Below are positions 26,048-35,400 of a DNA stretch of 64,000 nucleotides, one piece after another. The DNA is from Sphingomonas sanxanigenens DSM 19645 = NX02 (lineage in GTDB: Bacteria > Pseudomonadota > Alphaproteobacteria > Sphingomonadales > Sphingomonadaceae), in the NCBI RefSeq assembly GCF_000512205.2, contig NZ_CP006644.1, positions 310,001 through 374,000 of the forward strand, written 5' to 3'. Position numbers and translations under genes: made by a program. The notes under the pieces are model-generated. The model did no database searches. It was not told the origin of the DNA and saw only the letters and a list, made by a program, of their open reading frames with translations. The first letter of the stretch is position 1. Each line of letters begins with the position of its first letter.

Positions 26048-27343
26048 GTGCGGATCCTGATCGTCCCGATTGCAGCGCTGGCCATCGCTGCTGCTCCGCC
26101 CGTGATCGCGCCCCCCGAACCGGCGCCCCCGATCCGGATTCTGCCCGCACCCGCGCCAGCACTCGTCGAAACGCCCATCGAGGCGCTGGCGCGCGACGCC
26201 GCCGAATATGCCGCGCTCTACGACGTGCCGACGACGGTCGCGCTGCGCCGGCTTCATGCCCAGGCCGAAAGCGTTGCCGCGACCGAGCGGATCGAGGCGC
26301 GCTTTCGGGGGCGCCTCGCCGGCATTTCGATCGAGCATCGCCCCGCCTATCGCATCAACGTCTATCTCACGGGCGCCGAGCCGGTCGCGCCCGAACATCT
26401 GCACGTGGGCGGGCTGGACGTGCCGGTGATCTTCCGCATCGGCGCGCGCGCCACGCGCGATCGCGTCGTCTGGGCGATGACCACGCATCAGGCGGAGATC
26501 CGCGCACTGTTCAGCCGCGCGCCGTCGATGGGCTTCGATCCGCGCACCGGCGAACTGGTGATCGCCGTCAACCAGTCGACCGCGCGCAGTCGCGGCGGCG
26601 CCGACACGCTGCGGGAGAAGATCGAGGCGATCACCGGCGTGCCGGTACAGATCCGGTTGCAGGACCGCGAGGACCGCAACCTCGGCGTCGAAGGGGGATC
26701 GCGGCTCATCGGCGTCGATCCGGACGACGAGCGGCGCAAGCTCTGCACCACCGGCTTCGTCGTCACCGACGGCGTCCGGCACGGCATCGTCACCGCGGCG
26801 CATTGCGTCGACACGATCAGCCATTTCGACCCGGCCGGCGGCGAGACCCCGCTCGATTTCGTCGCGCAATGGGGTTGGGGCTATCGCGACGTGCAGGTCC
26901 ATCTCGCGCCGGGGCCGCTGCAGCCGCTCTTCTACGCGGATACCGCGCGCACCCGGCTGCGCCCGGTGACCGGCCAGCGTTCGCGCGAGGCGACGCGGGC
27001 GGGGGATTTCGTCTGCCATCGCGGCGAGAAGACCGGCTATCATTGCGCCGAGGTCGAACTGGTCGATTTCGCGCCCGCGGGCGAGCTTTGCGGCGGCGCC
27101 TGCCTGCCGACGTGGGTGACGGTGGCGGGGCCGCATTGCCGCGGCGGCGACAGCGGCGCGCCGGTGTTCGTCGGCACCACCGCCTTCGGCATCGTCAAGG
27201 GCGCGAGCTATCGTCCGGACAAGAGCTGCGCCTTCTATTTCTACATGTCGACCGACTATCTGCCGGCCGGCTGGTCGCTGCTGCTGGAGCCGCCGCCGCC
27301 CGCGACGAACGCCAGCGCCGCATCCCGCGCCGCCAGCCAGTGA
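26048..27343 (+). CDS. Secreted trypsin-like serine protease with N-terminal pro-region
   Basis: This 431-residue protein has a Sec signal peptide (GTG start, RILIVPIAALAIAAAPPVIA, cleaved near residue 20), a Pro-rich linker, and a pro-region of about 190 residues resembling that of streptogrisin/alpha-lytic-type proteases (LHVGGLDVPVIFRIGARATRDRV). The chymotrypsin-fold catalytic part has His in GIVTAAHCVD (~residue 251), a candidate Asp in YRDVQVH (~280) and Ser in CRGGDSGAPVF (~369). Several cysteines suggest disulfides in the periplasm. The first 222 bp upstream (25826-26047) hold no convincing gene. Its 3' end overlaps the convergent exonuclease-like gene by 88 bp. Confidence 0.8.
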   Translation: MRILIVPIAALAIAAAPPVIAPPEPAPPIRILPAPAPALVETPIEALARDAAEYAALYDVPTTVALRRLHAQAESVAATERIEARFRGRLAGISIEHRPAYRINVYLTGAEPVAPEHLHVGGLDVPVIFRIGARATRDRVVWAMTTHQAEIRALFSRAPSMGFDPRTGELVIAVNQSTARSRGGADTLREKIEAITGVPVQIRLQDREDRNLGVEGGSRLIGVDPDDERRKLCTTGFVVTDGVRHGIVTAAHCVDTISHFDPAGGETPLDFVAQWGWGYRDVQVHLAPGPLQPLFYADTARTRLRPVTGQRSREATRAGDFVCHRGEKTGYHCAEVELVDFAPAGELCGGACLPTWVTVAGPHCRGGDSGAPVFVGTTAFGIVKGASYRPDKSCAFYFYMSTDYLPAGWSLLLEPPPPATNASAASRAASQ

Positions 27344-27843
27344 AGCTGCTCCACGCGCGCGTCGGGCAGCGCGCGGTGGGCAGGGTCGTCGTCCCGCGCG
27401 CGGACGTCGAGCAGCGTCAATATGTCCTCGACCAGGTCGTCGAGCGAGGCCGCGCCGACATGCGGGGCGATGATGCCGGCGACGGTTTCCCTGCGCGCCG
27501 CCTCGGTCGCGCGCAGCCGCAGCGTGTGACGCGGCAGTCCTGCCGCCCGCAGCAGCGCACTCAGCCATTTTCCGTCCCACGAGGGCGCGCTCGCGAACAG
27601 GTCATGCCCCTCCAGGCATTCGATCATCCGCTGCGCGACGACATCGTGCGGCGCCCCCTCGCGGACCAATGTCTCGCGCGCGATGCGATGGATCGCCTCG
27701 GCCTCGGCGGACCAGTCGGTCCAGCCGGGGGCGGGGCGGATCAGGTGGCTTTCCGCCCTGCCATCCTCGAACACCCATGCGACCTCGATGGGCACGCCCT
27801 GCTTGCCGAGCGACGAGGCTTCGAAATCGAGGAAGGCGTGCAT
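27256..27843 (-). CDS. DEDDh 3'-5' exonuclease-like protein
   Basis: This 195-residue protein starts MHAFLDFEASSLGKQGVPIEVAWVFEDG, the ExoI motif (D..E at residues 6 and 8). It continues to SWDGKWLSALLRAAGLP (second acidic motif) and HRALPDARVEQL (H-x5-D, third motif). This is the DEDDh arrangement in a small stand-alone exonuclease-type family; the in vivo substrate is unknown. The last 25 residues are a Gly/Ser-rich tail that overlaps the convergent protease gene on the other strand. The ATG at 27843 is preceded by GGAGCG. Confidence 0.75.
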   Translation of the reverse strand: MHAFLDFEASSLGKQGVPIEVAWVFEDGRAESHLIRPAPGWTDWSAEAEAIHRIARETLVREGAPHDVVAQRMIECLEGHDLFASAPSWDGKWLSALLRAAGLPRHTLRLRATEAARRETVAGIIAPHVGAASLDDLVEDILTLLDVRARDDDPAHRALPDARVEQLHWLAARDAALAFVAGGGGSSSSDQPAGR

Positions 27844-27863
27844 CGCTCGCTCCGCGCCTGGGT

Positions 27864-28886
27864 TCAGGCCGCCACCGGCGCGAGTTCCTCGTCGGGATAG
27901 GTCTCGGTTTCGACCCAGGCCTGCATCGCCGCGTTGTAGCGCGGGCCGCGGATCGCGCCGGGCACGAACAGCGCGTCGACCGCGGCGAGGAGATCCGGCG
28001 CGAGCCGGATCGTCGCGGCGGCGATGTCCTCGTCGAGGTGCGCGATGCTGGTGGTGCCGGGGATCGGCACGATGTCGCCGCCCTGCGCCAGCACCCAGCC
28101 GATCGAGAGCTGCGCGGGGGTGATGCCGGCTTCGGCGGCCAGCGCGTCGAATGCATCGACGGTCTTGAGGTTGTGCGCGAGATTGGCGCCGGTGAAGCGC
28201 GGCATGCCGGCGCGGATGTCTCCCGGCGCATAATCGGCGTCGCGCACGGCACCGGCGAGCATCCCGCGCGCGACCGGCGAGAAGGAAACGAAGCCGATGC
28301 CGAGCGCGCGGCAGGCGTCGAGCACGGCGATCTCGGGGTTGCGGACCATCGGCGAATATTCGGTCTGCACCGCGGCGATCGGATGCACCGCCTGCGCGCG
28401 CCGGATCGTCGCGGCGGACATTTCGGACAGCCCGATCGCGCCGATCTTGCCCGCCTCCTTCGCGCGGACCAGCGCGCCGACCGACTCCTCGATCGGCACG
28501 TCGCGGTCGAGGCGGTGGAGATAATAGAGATCGATATGGTCGGTCCCGAGACGGCCGAGCGCATTGTCCAGCGTCCGCGCGATCATCGCCGGCGATCCGT
28601 CGAGCCCGCGCGGGCCATCCTCGGCGTGGAGCACGCACTTGCTGGCGAGCGTGAAATATTGCCGGCGATGCATGATCGCCCTGCCCACCAGCCGTTCATT
28701 GTCGCCCGAGCCGTAGACCGCGGCGGTGTCGAAAAAGCTTATGCCGCGATCCAGCGCGTGCTGCAGCAGCGCAATGCCGTCCGCCTCGCTGGGGGGTACG
28801 CCATAGGCGTGGCTGAGGTTCATGCAGCCGAGGCCGATGGCGGAAACGGTGAGCGGGCCGATCGTGCGGGTGGGCAGCGTCGTCAT
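27864..28886 (-). CDS. Aldo/keto reductase
   Basis: This 340-residue TIM-barrel AKR of the AKR13/YajO-type (TTLPTRTIGPLTVSAIGLGCMNLSHAYG) is a probable NADPH-dependent oxidoreductase. The catalytic tetrad is visible: Asp and Tyr in FFDTAAVYGSG, Lys in ASKCVL and His in YYLHRLD. The C-terminal NADPH phosphate site is in IVPIPGTTSIAHLDEDI. AAGGAGG lies just before the ATG. It is divergent from adhC, 104 bp apart. The substrate is unknown; carbonyl detoxification is plausible. Confidence 0.93.
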   Translation of the reverse strand: MTTLPTRTIGPLTVSAIGLGCMNLSHAYGVPPSEADGIALLQHALDRGISFFDTAAVYGSGDNERLVGRAIMHRRQYFTLASKCVLHAEDGPRGLDGSPAMIARTLDNALGRLGTDHIDLYYLHRLDRDVPIEESVGALVRAKEAGKIGAIGLSEMSAATIRRAQAVHPIAAVQTEYSPMVRNPEIAVLDACRALGIGFVSFSPVARGMLAGAVRDADYAPGDIRAGMPRFTGANLAHNLKTVDAFDALAAEAGITPAQLSIGWVLAQGGDIVPIPGTTSIAHLDEDIAAATIRLAPDLLAAVDALFVPGAIRGPRYNAAMQAWVETETYPDEELAPVAA

Positions 28887-28989
28887 GGGACCTCCTTGGC
28901 AATCCTTCAGGTCCCTAGGCGACGTCCCCGAATCGCGACAAGAGCGGATCGCCGTGGCATAGGCGCGCCGAGACAAGGGAGACCCTGCG

Positions 28990-30099
28990 ATGAAGACCCG
29001 TGCCGCCGTAGCGTTCGAAGCCAGGAAGCCGCTGGAGATCGTCGAGCTCGATCTCGAAGGGCCGAAGCCCGGCGAGGTGCTGGTTGAGATCATGGCGACC
29101 GGCATCTGCCACACCGACGCCTACACGCTCGACGGGCTCGACAGCGAAGGCCTGTTCCCCTCGGTGCTGGGCCATGAAGGCGCCGGCATCGTTCGCGAGG
29201 TGGGGGCAGGGGTGACCAGCGTGAAGCCCGGCGACCATGTGATCCCGCTCTACACGCCCGAATGCCGCCAGTGCAAAAGCTGCCTGTCCGGCAAGACCAA
29301 CCTGTGCACCGCGATCCGCGCCACGCAGGGCAAGGGGCTGATGCCGGACGGCACCAGCCGCTTCAGCTACAAGGGCCAGACCATCTTCCACTACATGGGC
29401 TGCTCGACCTTCTCGAACTTCACCGTGCTGCCCGAGATCGCGGTCGCCAGGATCCGAGAGGACGCGCCGTTCGACAAGAGCTGCTACATCGGCTGCGGCG
29501 TCACCACCGGCGTCGGCGCGGTGGTGAAGACCGCCAAGGTCACCCCCGGCAGCAACGTCATCATCTTCGGCCTGGGCGGCATCGGCCTCAACGTGATCCA
29601 GGGCGCCAGGATGGTCGGGGCCGACAAGATCATCGGCGTCGACATCAACGACGCGAAGGAGGAGTGGGGCCGCCGCTTCGGCATGACCGACTTCGTCAAC
29701 CCGACCAAGGTGGAGGGCGATCTCGTCCAGCACCTCGTCGCCTTGACCGACGGCGGCGCCGACTACACCTTCGACTGCACCGGCAACACCGGCGTGATGC
29801 GCACCGCGCTCGAGGCCTGCCATCGCGGCTGGGGCGAGAGCATCATCATCGGCGTGGCCGAGGCCGGCAAGGAAATCTCGACGCGCCCGTTCCAGCTCGT
29901 CACCGGCCGCGTCTGGAAGGGCTCGGCGTTCGGCGGCGCCAAGGGCCGGACCGACGTGCCGAAGATCGTCGACTGGTACATGAACGGCAAGATCGAGATC
30001 GACCCGATGATCACCCACGTGCTGGGGCTGGAGGAGATCAACAAGGGGTTCGACCTGATGCACGCGGGCGAGAGCATCCGCAGCGTGGTGGTGTTTTAA
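28990..30099 (+). CDS. adhC: S-(hydroxymethyl)glutathione dehydrogenase (class III alcohol dehydrogenase)
   Basis: This 369-residue zinc-dependent alcohol dehydrogenase oxidises S-hydroxymethylglutathione, which forms spontaneously from formaldehyde and GSH, to S-formylglutathione using NAD. Catalytic zinc ligands lie in GICHTDAYT and GHEGAG with the third Cys in [11 protein letters not shown]; four structural-zinc Cys are in [17 protein letters not shown]. The Rossmann motif is [14 protein letters not shown]. Arg in [17 protein letters not shown] is typical of the GSH-dependent class. It is first gene of a module with fghA, fdhD and mobA, with a repeat between it and fghA. It may also reduce S-nitrosoglutathione. 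Confidence 0.96.
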   Translation: MKTRAAVAFEARKPLEIVELDLEGPKPGEVLVEIMATGICHTDAYTLDGLDSEGLFPSVLGHEGAGIVREVGAGVTSVKPGDHVIPLYTPECRQCKSCLSGKTNLCTAIRATQGKGLMPDGTSRFSYKGQTIFHYMGCSTFSNFTVLPEIAVARIREDAPFDKSCYIGCGVTTGVGAVVKTAKVTPGSNVIIFGLGGIGLNVIQGARMVGADKIIGVDINDAKEEWGRRFGMTDFVNPTKVEGDLVQHLVALTDGGADYTFDCTGNTGVMRTALEACHRGWGESIIIGVAEAGKEISTRPFQLVTGRVWKGSAFGGAKGRTDVPKIVDWYMNGKIEIDPMITHVLGLEEINKGFDLMHAGESIRSVVVF

Positions 30100-30131
30100 C
30101 ACAAAGAAGGCAGAGCCTCGCTGCGCTCGGC

Positions 30132-30211
30132 CCCTCACCCCGACCCTCTCCCCCAAGGGGAGAGGGAGGGCTGCCAGCCCTCTCCCCTTGGGGGAGAGGG
30201 TTGGGTGAGGG
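30132..30211. repeat. REP/BIME-like double-hairpin repeat
   Basis: An 80-bp near-perfect inverted repeat (CCCTCACCC at the left, GGGTGAGGG at the right). It contains two adjacent hairpins, each with the CCCTCTCCCC/GGGGAGAGGG stem, joined by AGGGCTGCCAGCCCT. It lies in the 155-bp gap between adhC and fghA. The core is the same as at 952-976 and in the 313-bp element. It could lower transcription into fghA or protect mRNA 3' ends. Confidence 0.8.
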
Positions 30212-30254
30212 CCTTCTTCTTCCTACCTTCGCTCTGAACGAGCCGGAGAATCTG

Positions 30255-31097
30255 ATGGAAACCCTTTCCACCACCAAGGCCCATGGCGGCACCCAATATG
30301 TGTACCGCCACGATTCCACGATGACGGCGACGCCGATGACCTTTTCGGTGTTCGTGCCCGAGCATGAGGAAGGCGCGAAGCTGCCGGTGTTGTGGTATCT
30401 CTCCGGCCTCACCTGCACCCACGCCAACGTCACCGAGAAGGGCGAGTATCGCGCCGCCTGCGCGGAACATGGCATCATCTTCGTCGCGCCGGACACCAGC
30501 CCGCGCGGCGATGGCGTGCCGGACGACGCCGAGGGCGCCTATGATTTCGGGCTCGGCGCCGGCTTCTATGTCAACGCCACCGAGGAACCCTGGTCGGCGA
30601 ACTACCGGATGCGCGCCTATATCGAGGACGAACTGCCCGCGCAGATCGCGACGCATCTGCCGGTGGCGGACCTCACCCGCCAGTCGATCACCGGCCATTC
30701 GATGGGCGGCCATGGCGCGCTGACGATCGCGCTGCGCAACCCCGACCGCTTCCGTTCGGTCTCCGCCTTCGCGCCGATCGTGTCGCCGATGAACTGCCCC
30801 TGGGGAGAGAAGGCGCTGACCGGCTATATCGGCGCCGATCGCGAGGCGTGGCGCCCCTACGATGCCTGCGCGCTCATCGCGGATGGGTCACGCGTGCCCG
30901 AAATCCTCGTCGACCAGGGCGAGGCGGACAGCTTCCTCGAAACCCAGCTCAAGCCCGAACTGCTGCGCGAAGCCTGTGCCGAGGCAGGCATCGACCTCAC
31001 CCTGCGGATGCAGCCGGGCTACGACCACAGCTATTATTTCATCTCCAGCTTCATGGCCGAGCATGTCGCCTGGCATGCCGAGCGGCTGAAGCGCTGA
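30255..31097 (+). CDS. fghA: S-formylglutathione hydrolase
   Basis: This 280-residue esterase-D-type alpha/beta hydrolase converts S-formylglutathione to formate and GSH. The nucleophile Ser is in GHSMGGHGAL (about residue 147), with the acid Asp in ILVDQGEADSFL and His in YDHSYYFI. The oxyanion region PVLWYLSGLTCTHANVTEKG is characteristic. GGAGA precedes the ATG at 30255. It acts directly after AdhC, so the pair detoxifies formaldehyde in the cytoplasm. Confidence 0.96.
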   Translation: METLSTTKAHGGTQYVYRHDSTMTATPMTFSVFVPEHEEGAKLPVLWYLSGLTCTHANVTEKGEYRAACAEHGIIFVAPDTSPRGDGVPDDAEGAYDFGLGAGFYVNATEEPWSANYRMRAYIEDELPAQIATHLPVADLTRQSITGHSMGGHGALTIALRNPDRFRSVSAFAPIVSPMNCPWGEKALTGYIGADREAWRPYDACALIADGSRVPEILVDQGEADSFLETQLKPELLREACAEAGIDLTLRMQPGYDHSYYFISSFMAEHVAWHAERLKR

Positions 31098-31107
31098 AGC
31101 CGGCGGC

Positions 31108-31911
31108 ATGACCGCATCCGCGATCCCGCTCGACACCAGGCGGGTCGCCTTCGATGGCGGCGCGGATGCGGCGCTCGCCCGCGAGATCGCGGTCGAGGCG
31201 CCGGTCGCGATCGAATATAACGGCATCGGCTACGCCGTGATGATGGCGACCCCGGCGGACCTCGAGGATCTGGCGGTCGGGCTGACCTTGTCCGATGGGT
31301 TGGCGGAGGCGGCGGAGAATATCGACGCGGTCGATGTCCATGCCGTCGCCGGCGGCTGGATCGTCCGCATCGCGCTGGCGCAGGACGGGATGGAACCGGT
31401 GCTGGCGCGCGCGCGGACGCGCGTGTCCGAAAGCGGCTGCGGCCTGTGCGGTATCGAGAATATCGAGCAGGTGCTGCGGCCGCTGCCGCCGGTCACGTCG
31501 CGGATCTCGACCGACCGCGCCGCGATCGCCGCGGCGCTCGACGCGCTGCCGGCGCATCAGCATCTGAGCGCTGCCACCGGTGCGGCGCATGCGGCCGCCT
31601 TCTGCGACGCCGATGGCCGCATCCGCCTCGTCCGCGAAGATGTCGGCCGCCACAACGCGCTCGACAAATTGCTCGGCGGGCTGGTCCGGGGCGGCATCGC
31701 GGCAAGCGACGGCTTCATCCTGCTCAGCTCGCGCTGCAGCTACGAACTGGTCGAGAAGACCGCACGGGCGAACTGCCCGCTGCTCGTCACCATCTCCGCA
31801 CCGACCAGCCTCGCGGTCGAACGCGCGCGGGCGGCAGGGCTCACATTGGCGGCACTCGCCCGGCGCGATTCGATGCTCGTTCTCAGCGATCCCTGGGGCA
31901 GCATCGCATGA
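31108..31911 (+). CDS. fdhD: Formate dehydrogenase accessory sulfurtransferase FdhD
   Basis: This 267-residue protein has the conserved SGCGLCGIENIEQVL (CxxC, sulfur carrier), GRIRLVREDVGRHNALDKLLGG and SSRCSYELVEKT blocks of FdhD. FdhD passes sulfur from IscS-type cysteine desulfurase to the molybdenum cofactor of formate dehydrogenase. It begins 10 nt after fghA and overlaps mobA. The formate dehydrogenase structural genes are not in this window, but FdhD placed behind a formate-producing pathway says the formate made here is meant for oxidation by a Mo enzyme. Confidence 0.95.
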   Translation: MTASAIPLDTRRVAFDGGADAALAREIAVEAPVAIEYNGIGYAVMMATPADLEDLAVGLTLSDGLAEAAENIDAVDVHAVAGGWIVRIALAQDGMEPVLARARTRVSESGCGLCGIENIEQVLRPLPPVTSRISTDRAAIAAALDALPAHQHLSAATGAAHAAAFCDADGRIRLVREDVGRHNALDKLLGGLVRGGIAASDGFILLSSRCSYELVEKTARANCPLLVTISAPTSLAVERARAAGLTLAALARRDSMLVLSDPWGSIA

Positions 31912-32438
31912 GCCGGCTGGGCGTCGTCCTCGCGGGCGGCCGCTCCAGCCGCTTCGGGTCCGACAAGGCGTTGGCGCGTTTCGAGGGACGTACCCTGCTC
32001 GATCATGCGCTGGCGGCGCTGCGTCCGCATGTCGATGCGGTCGCGGTCGTCGGTCGTGCGGCGGGCGACGTGCCCGGCATCGCCGACTGGCCGGCGCCGG
32101 ACCTCGGCCCGCTCGGCGGCTTGTGCGGCGCGCTGCGCCATGCCGCGGCGGAGGGTCACGACGCGGTGCTGAGTTGCAGCGTCGATTGCCTCGATGTGCC
32201 CGCCGCCCTGCTCACCACGCCGCCCTGCTATCTCGCCGCACAGCCGGTGATCGGGCTGTGGCCGGTGTCGCTGGCCGGCGCGCTCGCGGCCTTCCTCGCG
32301 ACCGATCCCCGCCGCTCGGTGCGCGGCTTCGCAGCGTCGGTGGGCGCGACCGCAGTCGAAAGCGACCAGCCCCAGCCGAACATCAACACGCCGGCCGACC
32401 TGGCAGCGCTCGGCGCGTTCCGGCCGGACGCGGGCTGA
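31908..32438 (+). CDS. mobA: Molybdenum cofactor guanylyltransferase
   Basis: This 176-residue nucleotidyltransferase has the N-terminal signature LAGGRSSRFGSDKALARFEG (LAGG-x-S-x-R-x-G-x-DK type), residues 8-26, then PLGGLCGALRHA and SCSVDCLDVP. MobA joins GMP to molybdopterin to make the bis-MGD form used by formate dehydrogenases. The ATG overlaps fdhD's stop (ATGA). It is slightly shorter than E. coli MobA; the C-terminal part ends with NINTPADLAAL, typical for the family. Confidence 0.93.
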   Translation: MSRLGVVLAGGRSSRFGSDKALARFEGRTLLDHALAALRPHVDAVAVVGRAAGDVPGIADWPAPDLGPLGGLCGALRHAAAEGHDAVLSCSVDCLDVPAALLTTPPCYLAAQPVIGLWPVSLAGALAAFLATDPRRSVRGFAASVGATAVESDQPQPNINTPADLAALGAFRPDAG

Positions 32439-32488
32439 ACGCCATCGGCGCGGCGCTGCCGGACCGCGCCCGACCGCGGCGGTGCCAT

Positions 32489-35400
32489 TTACCCGGCCAC
32501 CATCTGTGCCATCGTCACATAGTCGAGCTTGCCGGTGCCCAGCACCGGCAACGCCTCGACCGACCGGATATCGCGCGGGATCGCGAGTTCGGCGACGCCA
32601 TTGGCCCGCGCCCAGCCCTGCAGCTCCGAGACCGCCGCATTGGCGCGCGTGGTGAACAATACGAGCTGTTCGCCCTTGCGCGGGTCGGCGCGGGTGACGA
32701 CGGCATGTTCGGCCTCGGGCCAGACCGCGCCGGCATAACCCTCCACCGCGGGCAGCGAGACCATCTCGCCGCCGATCTTGGCGAAGCGCCTGGCGCGGCC
32801 GCGGATGGTGACGAAGCCCAGATCGTCGATCGTCACGATGTCGCCGGTGTCGTGCCAGCCCTCCGCGGGCGGCTGCAGCACGCCCGGCGCGTCGGCCTTC
32901 AGATAGCCCGCCATGATGTTGGGCCCGCGGATCGAAAGGCGGCCGCCCTCGTCGATCCCCGGCACCGGTTCCACCCGCGCCTCGATCCCCGGCAGCAGCC
33001 GGCCGACGCTGCCCGCGCGGAAGTGCATCGGCGTGTTGACGGCGATCACCGGCGCCGCCTCCGTTGCGCCATAGCCCTCCATGATGCGGATGCCGAACTT
33101 CTCGCTCCACGCCTTGCGCGTCTCGTCCCGCACCCGCTCGGCGCCGGCGAACACGTAGCGCATCGCGAAGAAGTCGTAATTGCCCGCCATCCGCGCATAG
33201 CCGGCGAGGAAGGTATCCGTGCCGAACAGGATGGTCGCGTTGGCATCATAGGCCAGCGCGGGGACGATCCGGTAGTGCAGCGGGTTCGGATAGAGCAATG
33301 TCCTGATGCCGTTCAGCACCGGCAGCAGGGTGCCGCCGGTCAGCCCGAAGCTGTGGAACACCGGCAGCGCGTTGAGCACGACGTCCGCCGCGTTGAAGTC
33401 GATTCGCGCCGCCAGCTGGTGGCAGTTGGCGAGCAGGTTGCGGTGGCTCAGCACCACGCCCTTGGGCAGCCCTTCGGATCCGCTGGTGAACAATATCACC
33501 GCCGGCGCGTCGGCAGATATCGCGCGGCGGCTGTGGCTGCGGCGGGCGAAGCGCGATGCGATCAGCGCGCGCAGTTTGGCGCCCGTGCCGATCTCGCCGG
33601 CGACATCCTCCAGATAGAGGACGGCGATGCCCTGCCCGGCGAGCGCCGCGATCAGCGGCTGAAGCTTGCCCTGTTCGACGAACGCCTTCGCGGTCAGCAC
33701 CGTGCGGACCTCGGCAGCGGTGCAGGCCGCCTGCACATTGGCGGCGCCCGCGGTGTAGTTGAGCATCGCCGGCACGCGGCCGATCGCCTGCAGCGCGAAG
33801 AAGGTCACCGCCACCGCCGAGACATTGGGCAGCAGCACGCCCACCGCCTCGCCGGCGCGCGTACGCGGCTCGATCCGGCGGCCGAGCGCGAGCGCGCCGG
33901 CGATCAGCCGGCCATAGCTCAGCGGCGTGCGCTTGATGTCCTCCACCACGTGCGTTCCGGCGCCATGAATGTGGCGCGCGTCGAGCAGCGCGGTGAACAG
34001 CGACCGGTCGATGTCCGAGGTCGCGAAGATCATCCGGCTCATCTCGTCGTAGAGACGGCGGCCGGCAATGGCGCGGCGGGTGCGCGCGGTCATCTCGCCC
34101 TCGATCGCGAAGCGGCGCGGCGGCAGCACCGTCAGGCTGATCTTGGGAAACAGCCGGCGGTTCACCTTGCCCGCCAGGCGCGAGAACGGGCTGAACTGCG
34201 CGCCGTCGATCCGCACCGGCACGATCGGGGCGTCGGCCTTGTCGGCGACCATGCCGGGGCCGTCGAAAACCTTCATCAGCGCGCCGGTCACGGTGATCCG
34301 GCCTTCCGGGAAGATCACCAGCGTATTGCCCTCGCGCACCGCCTTCACCATCGCCTTGGCGGACATCGGGTTGGTCGGATCGACCGGGAAGGCGCGGAAC
34401 AGACTGAGCGCCGGCTTGATCCACCAGCGCGCGACGACCGCGCTGTGGACCGCGAACAGCGGTTTGCCGGGCAGGAAGGCGGCAAGCAGCAACCCGTCCA
34501 GCCAGGAGACATGGTTGACCACCACCACCGCGCGCTCGCCCGGCGCCGGCATATTCTCGGCGCCCGTCACCTCCACGCGGTAGAGCAGGGTCAGCACCGA
34601 GCGGACGAGCGACTTGATCATCGTTTCGGGCAGCAGCCAGCAGCTGATGAGTGCGATGGCGAAGGTGGCGAAGCCGAGCGCGCCGATCACGCCGGGGATG
34701 CCGGTGCCGGTCGCCTGCAGCGCCACCGTCACCGCGACCACCGCCACCGTCACCGCCGCGTTGACGATGTTGTTGGCGGCGATGATGCGGGAGCGTTCCT
34801 CGGGCGGGCTGGCGCTCTGCAGGATCGCGTAGAGCGGCACGATGAACATGCCGCCCGCGAACGAGATGCCGACCAGGCACAGCAGGATCGGCCAGCTCGC
34901 CGGCGCGCGCGCGAAATCGACGACATCCGCGGCGATCTGCGGGGTCGGATAGTTGCGCGTGGCCAGCCAGAGGCCGACCATGAACGCCGCCATCAGCAGC
35001 GCGGAGAGCGGCACGTAGCGCGCCGAGACCTCGCCCTGGAGCAACCGGTTCACCATCAGCGATCCGACCGCGATGCTGATCGAGAAGATCAGCAGGAACA
35101 GGGTCGCGACCTGCTGCTCCGCGCCCAGCACGCTCGAGACCAGCGGCGCGAAGCCGGCGAGCAGCACCGCGCCGACCGAGAAGAACCAGCTGATGCCGAG
35201 GATGCACAGCCAGATGCCGCGCCCGCCATGCGCCGCCGCCAGCACGTTCCAGGTGCTGCGCAGCGGATTGCGATCGATGACCACGTCATGGCGCAGCGGC
35301 GGGGCGGGGGGCACCGCAAGGCTCGCGGCGAAGCCGAGGATGGCGAGGCCGGTGGCGGCAAGCCCCGCCTCCCAGGGCGGCAGCACGCCCGCGAGCAGCT

